Below the pieces are notes generated by a model. That model had not been told where the DNA came from. It did not search any database and saw only the letters and a program-made list of their open reading frames with translations. The translations under genes and the position numbers were made by a program. This document shows positions 48,875 to 57,386 of a DNA stretch of 64,000 nucleotides, in pieces. This DNA comes from Pseudomonas sp. DTU_2021_1001937_2_SI_NGA_ILE_001 (GTDB lineage Bacteria > Pseudomonadota > Gammaproteobacteria > Pseudomonadales > Pseudomonadaceae), in assembly GCF_032463525.1 (NCBI RefSeq), contig NZ_CP135971.1, positions 2,108,001 to 2,172,000 on the forward strand, in the 5' to 3' direction. Within the stretch, counting starts at the first letter, position 1, and the number at the start of each line of letters is the position of its first letter.

Positions 48875-49654
48875 TTACTTCTCGACGAAGGCACGCTCGA
48901 TCAGGTAGTCGCCCGGCTCACGCATGCGTGGCGATACCTTCAGACCGAAGCTGTCCAGCACCTGGCTGGTCTCGTCCAGCATGCTCGGGCTGCCGCACAG
49001 CATGGCGCGGTCATCCTGCGGATTGATCGGCGGCAGGCCGATGTCCTCGAACAGCTTGCCACTGCGCATCAGGTCGGTCAGACGGCCCTGATTGTGATAA
49101 GGCTCACGGGTGACGGTCGGGTAGTAGATCAGCTTTTCACGCACCGCATCGCCGAAGAATTCGTTCTGCGGCAGGATCTCGGTGATGAACTCGTGGTAGG
49201 CCACTTCGCTGACCCAACGCACGCCATGAACCAGCACGACCTTGTCGAAACGCTCGTAGGTTTCCGGGTCCTGGATGACGCTCATGAACGGCGCCAGGCC
49301 GGTGCCGGTGCTCAGCAGGTAGAGGTGCTTGCCAGGCAGCAGGTCATCCAGCACCAGGGTGCCGGTGGGCTTCTTGCTGATGAGGATCTCGTCGCCTTCC
49401 TTGAGGTGCTGCAGCTGCGAGGTCAGCGGGCCGTCCGGGACCTTGATGCTGAAGAACTCCAGGTGCTCTTCCCAGTTCGGGCTGGCCACCGAGTAGGCAC
49501 GCATCAGCGGACGCCCGTTGGGCTGCTGCAGACCGATCATCACGAACTGACCGTTCTCGAAACGCAGGCCTGGGTCCCGGGTGCACTTGAAGCTGAAGAG
49601 GGTGTCGTTCCAATGGTGAACACTCAGGACACGCTCGTGATACATGTTGCTCAT
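48875..49654 (-). CDS. fpr: Ferredoxin/flavodoxin-NADP+ reductase
   Basis: 259 residues from the ATG at 49654 with GGAG 10 nt before it. The FAD-binding RAYSVASPNWEEHLEFFSIKV and the NADP-binding GTGLAPFMSVI and CGSPSMLDET motifs are clear, and it ends in the bacterial FPR tail (LIERAFVEK). It reduces ferredoxin or flavodoxin with NADPH and helps to restore iron-sulfur clusters. Divergent from the LysR gene finR, which in P. putida and P. aeruginosa activates fpr under superoxide stress. Confidence 0.96.
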   Translation of the reverse strand: MSNMYHERVLSVHHWNDTLFSFKCTRDPGLRFENGQFVMIGLQQPNGRPLMRAYSVASPNWEEHLEFFSIKVPDGPLTSQLQHLKEGDEILISKKPTGTLVLDDLLPGKHLYLLSTGTGLAPFMSVIQDPETYERFDKVVLVHGVRWVSEVAYHEFITEILPQNEFFGDAVREKLIYYPTVTREPYHNQGRLTDLMRSGKLFEDIGLPPINPQDDRAMLCGSPSMLDETSQVLDSFGLKVSPRMREPGDYLIERAFVEK

Positions 49655-49778
49655 GTACGGGAAAACTCCTGGAAAAATTCGTCCGCGCCTGCAGCAGGCA
49701 CTATTGCGCGCCATTCTAGTGGCAGACACAATATCTGTTAACTGAATTATCAAGATATGGGTTATCGGTTATATAGAT
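49655..49778. promoter_or_regulatory. Shared fpr/finR control region
   Basis: 124 bp between two divergent genes, AT-rich near the finR end (ATATCTGTTAACTGAATTATCAAG area). FinR would be expected to bind here. I could not single out its site with confidence. Confidence 0.5.
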
Positions 49779-50705
49779 ATGCGATTCACTCTACGTCAGT
49801 TGCAGGTTTTCGTCGCCGTCGCTCAGCAGGAAAGCGTCTCCAAGGCCGCCGTGATGCTGTCGCTGTCGCAATCGGCCGCCAGTACCTCGATCACCGAGCT
49901 GGAGCGCCAGTCCAGCTTCCAGCTGTTCGACCGGGCGGGCAAGCGCCTGAGCCTCAACGCCACTGGCCGGCAACTGCTGCCGCAGGCTGTCGCCCTGCTC
50001 GACCAGGCCAAGGAAATCGAAGACCTGCTCAATGGCAAGTCCGGGTTCGGCTCACTGGCCGTCGGCGCCACCCTGACCATCGGCAATTACCTGGCGACCC
50101 TGCTGATCGGCGGCTTCATGCAGCGTCATCCGGAAAGTCAGGTGAAACTGCATGTACAGAACACCGCGCACATCGTGCAACAGGTTGCCCACTACGAGAT
50201 TGACCTGGGTCTGATCGAGGGTGACTGCAGCCATCCGGACATCGAGGTGCAGTCGTGGGTCGAAGATGAACTGGTGGTGTTTTGTGCCCCCCAACATCCT
50301 TTGGCACGCCAGGGCCGGGCGACGCTCAAGGAACTCACCCAGGAAGCCTGGATCCTCCGTGAACAGGGTTCCGGCACCCGGCTGACCTTCGACCAGGCCC
50401 TGCGCCACCACCGCAACGGCCTGAACGTACGTCTGGAGCTGGAACACACCGAAGCCATCAAGCGTGCCGTGGAGTCGGGGCTGGGTATCGGATGCATCTC
50501 GCGGCTGGCCCTGCGCGATGCGTTTCGCCGCGGTAGCCTGGTGGCCCTGGACACGCCGGAGCTGGACCTTGCAAGGCAGTTCTACTTCATCTGGCACAAG
50601 CAGAAGTACCAGACATCGGCAATGCGCGAGTTTCTCGACATGTGCCGGGACTTCACCGCCGGAGTGCAACGCAGCGATCAGATCGTGCTGCCGAGCCTGT
50701 ACTGA
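49779..50705 (+). CDS. finR: LysR-family regulator FinR
   Basis: 308 residues. The N-terminal winged helix-turn-helix is FTLRQLQVFVAVAQQESVSK with LSQSAASTSITELERQ. The remainder is the two-lobed effector domain (GATLTIGNYLATLLI, DLGLIEGDC, GLGIGCISRLAL). It is an activator of the divergent fpr gene and, in P. putida, responds to superoxide and sulfur status. Assigned from sequence type plus the conserved divergent pair. Confidence 0.92.
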   Translation: MRFTLRQLQVFVAVAQQESVSKAAVMLSLSQSAASTSITELERQSSFQLFDRAGKRLSLNATGRQLLPQAVALLDQAKEIEDLLNGKSGFGSLAVGATLTIGNYLATLLIGGFMQRHPESQVKLHVQNTAHIVQQVAHYEIDLGLIEGDCSHPDIEVQSWVEDELVVFCAPQHPLARQGRATLKELTQEAWILREQGSGTRLTFDQALRHHRNGLNVRLELEHTEAIKRAVESGLGIGCISRLALRDAFRRGSLVALDTPELDLARQFYFIWHKQKYQTSAMREFLDMCRDFTAGVQRSDQIVLPSLY

Positions 50706-50782
50706 TCACTCACTCTGATGCCGCTCACCCGGCAGGGCTGTCCTTAGCCTCAATACTGTTCGCTTAAGCGGCATGTGGCCCG

Positions 50783-50871
50783 GTGGGAGCGGCTTTAGCC
50801 GCGAAAGCGCGAGGAAATGCACTGCATCTGTTGTGAACAGGCGGTCGCTTCGCGGCTGAAGCCGCTCCTAC
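50783..50871. repeat. Inverted pair of REP elements
   Basis: Two palindromic units face each other: GGGAGCGGCTTTAGCCGCGAA (from 50785) and its near complement TTCGCGGCTGAAGCCGCTCC (ending at about 50868), about 40 bp apart. They are typical Pseudomonas repetitive extragenic palindromes with a GGAGCGGC head. The pair lies downstream of finR and of dgkA, where both transcripts end. Confidence 0.85.
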
Positions 50872-50959
50872 CCGGCCTAACTGACCAATATTGTCTTCAG
50901 CCTGGAGGCTGTGCGCTGCTGACGCAGCGCCTACGGGCAGGCAAGGGTACAGCGCAAGA

Positions 50960-51328
50960 TCAGCCCAGCAACACCACCGCCCACACCACCGCGATGATGC
51001 TCAAGGCCACGAACTGCGCGGCACTGCCCATGTCCTTGGCGTTCTTCGACAACGGGTGCAGGTCCAGGGAAATCCGGTCGATGGCCGCCTCCACCGCCGA
51101 ATTGAGCAATTCGACAATCAGCGCCAGCAGGCACACGGTGATCAACAAGGCGCGCTCGCCCCGGCTCACGTCGAGCAGGAAAGACAGCGGGATCAACAGC
51201 ACATTGAGCAGCACCAGCTGGCGGAACGCCGCCTCGCCCTTGAAGGCCGCCATCAGCCCGTCGAGAGAATAGCCTGCGGCGTTGAGAACACGTTTGAAGC
51301 CGGTCTGGCCCTTGAAAGGCGACAACAT
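50960..51328 (-). CDS. dgkA: Diacylglycerol kinase DgkA
   Basis: 122 residues from the ATG at 51328; a TTG two codons earlier is possible. It has three membrane helices (about 44-60, 66-84 and 104-121). The catalytic Glu region is LIVELLNSAVEAAIDRIS, and a second conserved part is HPLSKNAKDMGSAAQF. It phosphorylates diacylglycerol to phosphatidate in the inner membrane so that lipids are recycled. Confidence 0.95.
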   Translation of the reverse strand: MLSPFKGQTGFKRVLNAAGYSLDGLMAAFKGEAAFRQLVLLNVLLIPLSFLLDVSRGERALLITVCLLALIVELLNSAVEAAIDRISLDLHPLSKNAKDMGSAAQFVALSIIAVVWAVVLLG

Positions 51329-51402
51329 ATGCAAACTGCCATGCGGAAAGGATGAGGGAAACTAAGGGCACGTCAGTCAAAAAAACGTGAACCCGATGGA
51401 GA

Positions 51403-52050
51403 TCAACTGGCGGTCACCGATTCCAGTTGTTGCAGCAGCAAGGCCGCCTGGGTACGCGTGCGCACGCCCAGCTTGCGGAAGATCGCCGTGACATGGGCCT
51501 TGATGGTGGCCTCCGAGACATTCAACTCGTAGGCGATCTGCTTGTTCAGCAGCCCCTCGCAGACCATGGTCAGCACCCGGAACTGCTGCGGCGTGAGACT
51601 GGCGAGTCCCGCACTGGCCGCCTTCGCCTCAGCCGACACGCTGACCGCCTCATCGGCCTGCGGAGGCCACCATGCGTCGCCGTCGAGTACCGCCCGCACC
51701 GCCTGCTGGATGGTTTCCAGTGGGCTGGACTTGGGAATGAAGCCGCTGGCGCCGAACTCCTTGGCCCTGACCACCACCGCCGCCTCCTCCTGCGCCGAGA
51801 CCATCACCACCGGCACCTGGGGATACTGCCCGCGCAACAGCACCAACCCCGAGAACCCATAGGCGCCTGGCATGTTCAGGTCCAGCAGTACCAGATCCCA
51901 ATCGGATTTCTCGACCAGGCGCTCTTCGATCTGCGCGATGCTCTCGGCCTCGACCAGCCGCACCTGCGGCCCCAACCCGAGGCTCAGCGCCTGATGCAGG
52001 GCGCTGCGGAACAGGGGATGGTCATCGGCGATGAGGATGTCGTAGGTCAT
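51403..52050 (-). CDS. erdR: LuxR-type response regulator ErdR
   Basis: 215 residues: a receiver domain (acid pocket ILIADDHPLFR, phosphorylated Asp in LVLLDLNMPGAYG) and a C-terminal LuxR helix-turn-helix (LTPQQFRVLTMVCEGLLNKQ, SEATIKAHVTAIFRKLG). In P. aeruginosa ErdR belongs to the cascade for ethanol oxidation and also controls acetate use. The cognate kinase gene is not adjacent. Start has weak ribosome site (GGACCCC). Confidence 0.88.
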   Translation of the reverse strand: MTYDILIADDHPLFRSALHQALSLGLGPQVRLVEAESIAQIEERLVEKSDWDLVLLDLNMPGAYGFSGLVLLRGQYPQVPVVMVSAQEEAAVVVRAKEFGASGFIPKSSPLETIQQAVRAVLDGDAWWPPQADEAVSVSAEAKAASAGLASLTPQQFRVLTMVCEGLLNKQIAYELNVSEATIKAHVTAIFRKLGVRTRTQAALLLQQLESVTAS

Positions 52051-52254
52051 GGTGGGGTCCTGTTCTTATAGTGAGTGCGAACACTCAACGGGGCATCCGC
52101 AGGATGCCGGCAAATATCCATTGCGCCTGCAAAACACGTCCAGGAAATCTCACGCCTCGGGGCGGCGCCAAGCATGCCCAGCCCCAAGGTGGTGGTCAAG
52201 GGAGAGACTGGCCATAAAGCTGGCAGATAGCCTTCTTCCAGCGCCACACACGAC

Positions 52255-52965
52255 TCAGCGATACTTCTTGACCGTCGTATGCGCAGCGTCCTCCGGATCA
52301 ATGGGCCGCTGGAACTTGGCTCCCAGGTAATGCGCGCTGAACACGTCGAGCCACGCATCCAGCACCTCGCTGGCCTGGGTGTCCTGGGCCAGCTCCAGGC
52401 ACAGCGCGGCCACTTCGGCGGTGCAGAAGTGGTCCTCGCGCCGTGAACGCCGCAGTCGATAGCGGGAAATCTGTTCCGGCTCCAGGCTCAATACCGGAAA
52501 GCGCTCCAGATACGGGCTCTTGCGGAACATCTTGCGCGCCTCGGTCCAGGTGGCGTCCAGCAGGATGAACAACGGTCGCTTGCCCGGCGCCGGCTCGACA
52601 CGCGTCACCACCCGCTCACGAGCCACGAACTCACCCGGAAATACCAGGTACGGCTGCCACTGCGGGTCATCCAGCAGCGCCAGGAGCCTTTCGTCGACCT
52701 CGATGCGCGACCAGCCGAACGCATGGGTATCCTCGATGATGTCGGCGATCAGCCAGCCGGTGTTGGTCGGCTTCAAGGGCTCAGTGTCGTACATCAACAG
52801 GCACATCGCCGAGCGGGCCTGAACCTTGGGGCGCCAGGCACACAGACAGTAGCTGAAGATCACCCGGCAATCCGGGCAACGGGGCGCCCGGGAACCCCGC
52901 GCGATGAATGGCTTGGTACTGCGAGCCAGGCGCTCGTCACGCAGGCGCGAAACGGCATGGCTCAT
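52255..52965 (-). CDS. tapT: tRNA-uridine aminocarboxypropyltransferase (DTW domain)
   Basis: 236 residues from the ATG at 52965; the frame is open 38 codons further but MSHAVSRLRDERLARSTKPF is the more typical start. A cysteine cluster C-x2-C-x7-C-x-C (CPDCRVIFSYCLC) near residue 30 is likely to bind zinc. The DTW-type motif appears as LLDATWTEARKM. TapT adds the aminocarboxypropyl group of SAM to uridine 47 of several tRNAs (acp3U). Confidence 0.87.
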   Translation of the reverse strand: MSHAVSRLRDERLARSTKPFIARGSRAPRCPDCRVIFSYCLCAWRPKVQARSAMCLLMYDTEPLKPTNTGWLIADIIEDTHAFGWSRIEVDERLLALLDDPQWQPYLVFPGEFVARERVVTRVEPAPGKRPLFILLDATWTEARKMFRKSPYLERFPVLSLEPEQISRYRLRRSRREDHFCTAEVAALCLELAQDTQASEVLDAWLDVFSAHYLGAKFQRPIDPEDAAHTTVKKYR

Positions 52966-53159
52966 GACGGCGGGTACTCGCACGCGAAGGACATCGGCAC
53001 AACGGAAATCCGGCAAGGTGGAAAGGCCGCGCAGTTTAACAGCTCCCACACCACAGCCTAATGAGAATCGGGCCGACAACCCCTATACTGCCGCGCCATG
53101 CTGTGAACGCACATCAAAGACGCTGGTCAAAGCGCCAGCCACCGTATCAGGAGACTTCA

Positions 53160-53582
53160 ATGCTGCGCCTCATCGTTCCAACCCTCACGCTGCTGCTCGT
53201 TGCACCTTTGGCTGCCCAGGCCGCCTCCAAGCAGGAGTACGAACTCAGCCAGATGCTGGATAAAGTGGCCAAGGAAAGCAGCGTCGGCACCCCGCGCGCC
53301 ATCAACGAAGACATCCTCGACCAGGGCTACACGGTCAACGGCAACGAGCTGATCAACCACCTGAGCGTGCGTGAAGGCCAAGCCCAGCAGATGCGTGCCA
53401 ACCCGGGCACCGTGCGCGCGCAGCTGGGCAACAGCGTGTGCCATAACAACGGCTTCCGCCAGCTGATGACCAAAGGCGCGGTGCTCAAGTATCAGTTCAG
53501 CGAATACAAGAGCAACCGCCCGATCGTGACCCAGACCTTCACCAACGCCGATTGCACCGCCCAGCCCAAGGCCAAGAAGTAA
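53160..53582 (+). CDS. Small secreted protein resembling the PA3611 family
   Basis: 140 residues from the ATG at 53160 with AGGAG 6 nt before it. A signal peptide (RLIVPTLTLLLVAPLAAQA) is clear. The mature protein has two cysteines (NSVCHNNGF and NADCTAQ) likely to form a disulfide, and the pattern of PA3611-type proteins (LRQLMTKGAVLKYQFSEY region). PA3611 is quorum-sensing regulated in P. aeruginosa; its biochemical role is not known to me. The assignment rests on overall pattern and location near recA. Confidence 0.65.
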   Translation: MLRLIVPTLTLLLVAPLAAQAASKQEYELSQMLDKVAKESSVGTPRAINEDILDQGYTVNGNELINHLSVREGQAQQMRANPGTVRAQLGNSVCHNNGFRQLMTKGAVLKYQFSEYKSNRPIVTQTFTNADCTAQPKAKK

Positions 53583-53924
53583 GCGACCCGCCGACTGCAC
53601 GCTCTAGCCCGCACTGCGTGCAGTCCGGCCCGCCGCCCATTGCCGGGGGTCATACATCCACGCCTCCTATCGCCCCTCCTCGTCGCACCGCACGGCTGCA
53701 CCGGCCATCGCAGCCCCCCGGTCATTCATGAAGCGAAACATCATCGAATCGACATTAATGGCCTGCTGACGCTATAACTCTTCATAAAACTTGAAGATTC
53801 TTTGCGTTCCGGCGCAATTGAGCACGATCCGCCAGCCGGCCGGATCAGGCCTCGCCAACCAGACACCGCACCTGCCTGCCACCGGTGGACAACGGTGCGA
53901 ATCCTGCCCGAGGAGAAGACCTTC
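53583..53924. other. Intergenic region upstream of the LOG-family gene
   Basis: 342 bp. A 10-bp perfect inverted repeat GACTGCACGC / GCGTGCAGTC (53594-53603 with 53617-53626) just after the secreted-protein gene is probably its terminator, although no T-run follows. No other feature is seen. Confidence 0.5.
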
Positions 53925-55037
53925 ATGCCTTACTTACCCAACGAGCTGCTATCACGGCACTTTCAGGAAGATGGCCGTGACCTCACGCGCCAGATCGAAG
54001 CTCACGTCAGGCAAGTCGCCCCCGACAGCCCCAACGTCCTGCTGTATCGCGACATGATGCTCACCGTATTGCGCATGGCCGAGGACGACCGCAACCGCTG
54101 GAATGCCAAGATCGTCCTGAAAACCCTGCAAGAGCTGGACAACGCCTTCCGTGTTCTGGAGCGCTTCAAGGGGCGGCGCAAGGTCACTGTGTTCGGCTCG
54201 GCGCGTACGCCGGTCGAACATCCGCTTTACGCCATGGCCCGGGAGCTGGGCAGGCAGTTGGCCGAAGCCGACATGATGGCAATTACCGGAGCAGGCGGCG
54301 GAATCATGGCCGCCACCCATGAAGGCGCAGGATTCGATCACAGCCTGGGCCTGAACATCACCCTGCCCTTCGAGCAGCATGCCAACCCAGTGGTGGACGG
54401 CAGCGATCACCTGCTGTCATTCCATTTCTTCTTCACCCGCAAACTGTTCTTCGTCAAGGAAGCCGACGCCCTGGTACTCTGCCCTGGCGGCTTCGGCACC
54501 CTGGACGAGGCCCTGGAAGTCCTGACCCTGATCCAGACCGGCAAGAGCCCACTGGTTCCGGTGGTCTTGCTCGACACCCCTGAGGGTCGCTTCTGGCAAG
54601 GGGCGCTGGACTTCATCAAGGCCCAGCTCGAAGACAATCGCTACATCCTGCCCAGCGACATGAAGCTCATGCGTCTGGTCCACAGCCCTCAGGAAGCTGT
54701 AGAGGAAATCAACCGCTTCTACAGCAATTTCCATTCGAGCCGCTGGATGAAAAAGACCTTCGTGCTGCGCATGCGACATCCGCTCAGCGACGCGGCGCTA
54801 GAGTGCATTGACAGGGATTTCAGGGATCTGTGTCTGAGCGAAGGGTTTCAGCAGCATGACTATCAGAGCGACCAGGACGATGCACAGTTCAGCACCCTCA
54901 CCCGCCTGACATTCAGCTTCACCGGTCGTCAGCAGGGACGGTTGCGGGAGTTGATCGACTTCATCAACCTGCCCGAGAACTGGGTAGAACCACTGGCAGC
55001 CCCGGCACGCTCACGCCACGCGCAAGGCGCACATTGA
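53925..55037 (+). CDS. LOG-family (TIGR00730-like) Rossmann protein
   Basis: 370 residues from the ATG at 53925, with AGGAG 9 nt before it. About 80 helical N-terminal residues precede the LOG domain, which shows VTVFGSARTP, ITGAGGGIMAATHEGAG and the hallmark PGGFGTLDEALEVLTLIQTG. LOG proteins are nucleotide phosphoribohydrolases; the longer PpnN type splits AMP or other NMPs. Members were once called lysine decarboxylases, which is not supported. The C-terminal extension of about 110 residues has no recognised domain. Confidence 0.88.
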   Translation: MPYLPNELLSRHFQEDGRDLTRQIEAHVRQVAPDSPNVLLYRDMMLTVLRMAEDDRNRWNAKIVLKTLQELDNAFRVLERFKGRRKVTVFGSARTPVEHPLYAMARELGRQLAEADMMAITGAGGGIMAATHEGAGFDHSLGLNITLPFEQHANPVVDGSDHLLSFHFFFTRKLFFVKEADALVLCPGGFGTLDEALEVLTLIQTGKSPLVPVVLLDTPEGRFWQGALDFIKAQLEDNRYILPSDMKLMRLVHSPQEAVEEINRFYSNFHSSRWMKKTFVLRMRHPLSDAALECIDRDFRDLCLSEGFQQHDYQSDQDDAQFSTLTRLTFSFTGRQQGRLRELIDFINLPENWVEPLAAPARSRHAQGAH

Positions 55038-55044
55038 AGCACTG

Positions 55045-55512
55045 TCAGTCGTCGTCGCCACGGCCACTGAGCAGGCGACCGATCATCTCCATCGGGTAAC
55101 CGCGATACCCAAGGAAACGTGTCTGCTGCGCCCTTTCCCGAGCATCGGCGGGGCGCCTGCCGGCGAACTTGCGCTGCCAGGTATCGGTGAGCCGTTCCCG
55201 CCAATCGACGTCACATTCGCGCAGAGCCTGCTCGATGTCTCCACGCGCCAGGCCTCGCTGACTCAGCTCTTCGCGAATGCGCAAGGGACCATAACCAGCA
55301 CGGGCGCGGGCCGAGACGAAACTTTCAAGATAGCGACTTTCGGAGAGCAGCCCTTCTTCGGTGAGACGGTCCAGAGCTGATTCGATGAGTTCAGGCGGGG
55401 CGCCGCGCTGACGCAGCTTGCGCGTCAGCTCGACACGACCATGCTCGCGTCGAGCGAGCAGGTCCATTGCGGTGCGCCGTACAGCGACAGAGGTATCGAG
55501 CACGGTTTTCAT
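55045..55512 (-). CDS. recX: RecA regulator RecX
   Basis: 155 residues with the three-helix repeats of RecX ([56 protein letters not shown]). It binds RecA filaments and limits their activity. It follows recA by 8 nt on the same strand, so read-through transcription of recA is the likely source. Confidence 0.96.
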   Translation of the reverse strand: MKTVLDTSVAVRRTAMDLLARREHGRVELTRKLRQRGAPPELIESALDRLTEEGLLSESRYLESFVSARARAGYGPLRIREELSQRGLARGDIEQALRECDVDWRERLTDTWQRKFAGRRPADARERAQQTRFLGYRGYPMEMIGRLLSGRGDDD

Positions 55513-55520
55513 GCACAGAT

Positions 55521-56588
55521 TCAGATATCGGCGTCAGCTTCAGCCATGTCATCAGCGGACTCGCTGAATTCCATGCCGCGGTTATCAGCCGCACCTGGTC
55601 CGGTGGTCAGCAGCTTGTCGCGAATCTGCTTCTCCAACGCGCCGGCGATTTCCGGGTTCTCCGCCAGGAACTTGGCCGAGTTGGCCTTGCCCTGACCGAT
55701 CTTGTTGCCCTGGTAGCTGTACCAGGCGCCGGATTTCTCCAGGAAGCCATGAGCAACGGCCAGATCGATGATCTCGCCATTGAGGTAGATGCCCTTGCCG
55801 TAGAGAATCTGGAACTCGGCCTGACGGAACGGTGGAGCGACCTTGTTCTTGACGATCTTGACGCGGGTCTCGCTGCCGACCACTTCGTCGCCTTCCTTCA
55901 CCGCGCCGGTGCGGCGGATATCCAGACGTACCGAAGCGTAGAACTTCAGCGCGTTACCACCAGTGGTGGTTTCCGGGCTGCCGAACATCACGCCGATCTT
56001 CATACGGATCTGGTTGATGAAGATCACCAGGCAGTTGGCGTTCTTGATGTTACCGGTGATCTTGCGCAGCGCCTGGGACATCAGGCGCGCTTGCAGGCCG
56101 ACGTGCATGTCGCCCATCTCGCCTTCGATCTCGGCCTTGGGTACCAGCGCAGCCACGGAGTCGACGACGATCACGTCGATGGCGTTGGAACGCACCAGCA
56201 TGTCGGTGATTTCCAGGGCCTGCTCACCGGTATCCGGCTGCGAGACCAGCAGGTCGTCGACGTTGACGCCCAGCTTGCCGGCGTACTCGGGGTCGAGTGC
56301 GTGCTCGGCGTCGACGAAAGCACAGGTGGCGCCCAGCTTCTGCGCCTGAGCGATCACCGACAGGGTCAGGGTGGTTTTACCAGAAGATTCCGGGCCGTAG
56401 ATCTCGACGATACGACCCTTTGGCAGGCCGCCGATACCCAGAGCGATATCCAGGCCGAGCGAGCCGGTAGAGATGGAAGGAATAGCCTGGCGCTCGTGGT
56501 CACCCATGCGCATTACGGCACCTTTACCGAATTGACGCTCGATCTGACCCAAGGCCGCAGCCAAGGCTTTCTTCTTGTTCTCGTCCAT
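55521..56588 (-). CDS. recA: Recombinase RecA
   Basis: 355 residues from the ATG at 56588 ([21 protein letters not shown]). Walker A is GPESSGKTT, and the DNA-binding loop L2 lies around [20 protein letters not shown]. It is acidic at the C-terminus ([13 protein letters not shown]). It drives strand exchange and triggers LexA self-cleavage. A LexA box lies 48 bp upstream. The downstream recX and upstream pncC order is conserved in pseudomonads. Confidence 0.98.
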   Translation of the reverse strand: MDENKKKALAAALGQIERQFGKGAVMRMGDHERQAIPSISTGSLGLDIALGIGGLPKGRIVEIYGPESSGKTTLTLSVIAQAQKLGATCAFVDAEHALDPEYAGKLGVNVDDLLVSQPDTGEQALEITDMLVRSNAIDVIVVDSVAALVPKAEIEGEMGDMHVGLQARLMSQALRKITGNIKNANCLVIFINQIRMKIGVMFGSPETTTGGNALKFYASVRLDIRRTGAVKEGDEVVGSETRVKIVKNKVAPPFRQAEFQILYGKGIYLNGEIIDLAVAHGFLEKSGAWYSYQGNKIGQGKANSAKFLAENPEIAGALEKQIRDKLLTTGPGAADNRGMEFSESADDMAEADADI

Positions 56589-56635
56589 TGAAGTCCTCAC
56601 GTAATCAAATTCAAAGGGCCTTGCGGCCACGACAA

Positions 56636-56651
56636 CTGTATAAGTAGACAG
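56636..56651. promoter_or_regulatory. LexA (SOS) box upstream of recA
   Basis: CTGTATAAGTAGACAG fits CTG-N10-CAG with an AT-rich centre and lies 48 bp before the recA start. Confidence 0.9.
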
Positions 56652-56678
56652 TATTATTCCACAGCCCCGAGGGATCGC

Positions 56679-57179
56679 CTACCCCTGTTTCGGCATTTCT
56701 GCCTGACAAAGCTCCAGCAGCCCCTCTAGCGCGGCCTTTACCGTCTGTCGGCGGACCGCGTCACGATCGCCGGCAAAATGTTCGCAGCGGGCAATCGACT
56801 GCGCGCCGACCGCCCAGCACAACCAGACGGTGCCCACCGGCTTGAGCGGCGTACCGCCACCCGGGCCCGCCACACCACTGACGGCCACCGCAAAGCGCGC
56901 ACCGCTGCCGCGCTGGGCACCCTGTGCCATGGCCCGCACCACCTCTTCGCTGACCGCCCCGACGCTGCCGAACAGCTCCTCGGGGACGGCCAGTTGGCGC
57001 GTCTTCTGAGCATTGGAGTAGGTCACGTAGCCGGCCTCGAACCAGGCCGAACTGCCAGCGATGCGAGTGATCGCCTCAGCGATACCACCGCCGGTGCAAG
57101 ACTCGGCTGTGCTGACCTGCGCCCCTAGACGTTGAAGCTGTTCGCCCAGCGTCGCGGCGAGACGGGTAATGTCATCCAT
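56679..57179 (-). CDS. pncC: Nicotinamide-nucleotide amidohydrolase PncC (CinA C-terminal type)
   Basis: 166 residues from the ATG at 57179. It is the stand-alone CinA C-terminal domain, with VSTAESCTGGGIAEAITRIAGSSAWF (opening part) and SGVAGPGGGTPLKPVGTVWL. It deamidates NMN, made by NAD-dependent DNA ligase, back to nicotinate mononucleotide. It lies upstream of recA and divergent from mutS. Confidence 0.93.
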   Translation of the reverse strand: MDDITRLAATLGEQLQRLGAQVSTAESCTGGGIAEAITRIAGSSAWFEAGYVTYSNAQKTRQLAVPEELFGSVGAVSEEVVRAMAQGAQRGSGARFAVAVSGVAGPGGGTPLKPVGTVWLCWAVGAQSIARCEHFAGDRDAVRRQTVKAALEGLLELCQAEMPKQG

Positions 57180-57386
57180 GCGGCGTTCCTTGTATCTATC
57201 CGGGAAGTTCTGGCCGGCAAGTCTACACACGCAGACCGACCAGCAGCAGAGCAAAAGGTGTGCTCATGATTCGAGCCGATACGCGTGGTAACCTTGCGCG
57301 CATCGCATGGCCGGCCCGCCTGTTTGCCGGCCGCTACCTGACGGCAAAGTGCCCTCACCCACCGAACGAACCAGCATGATCCACTG

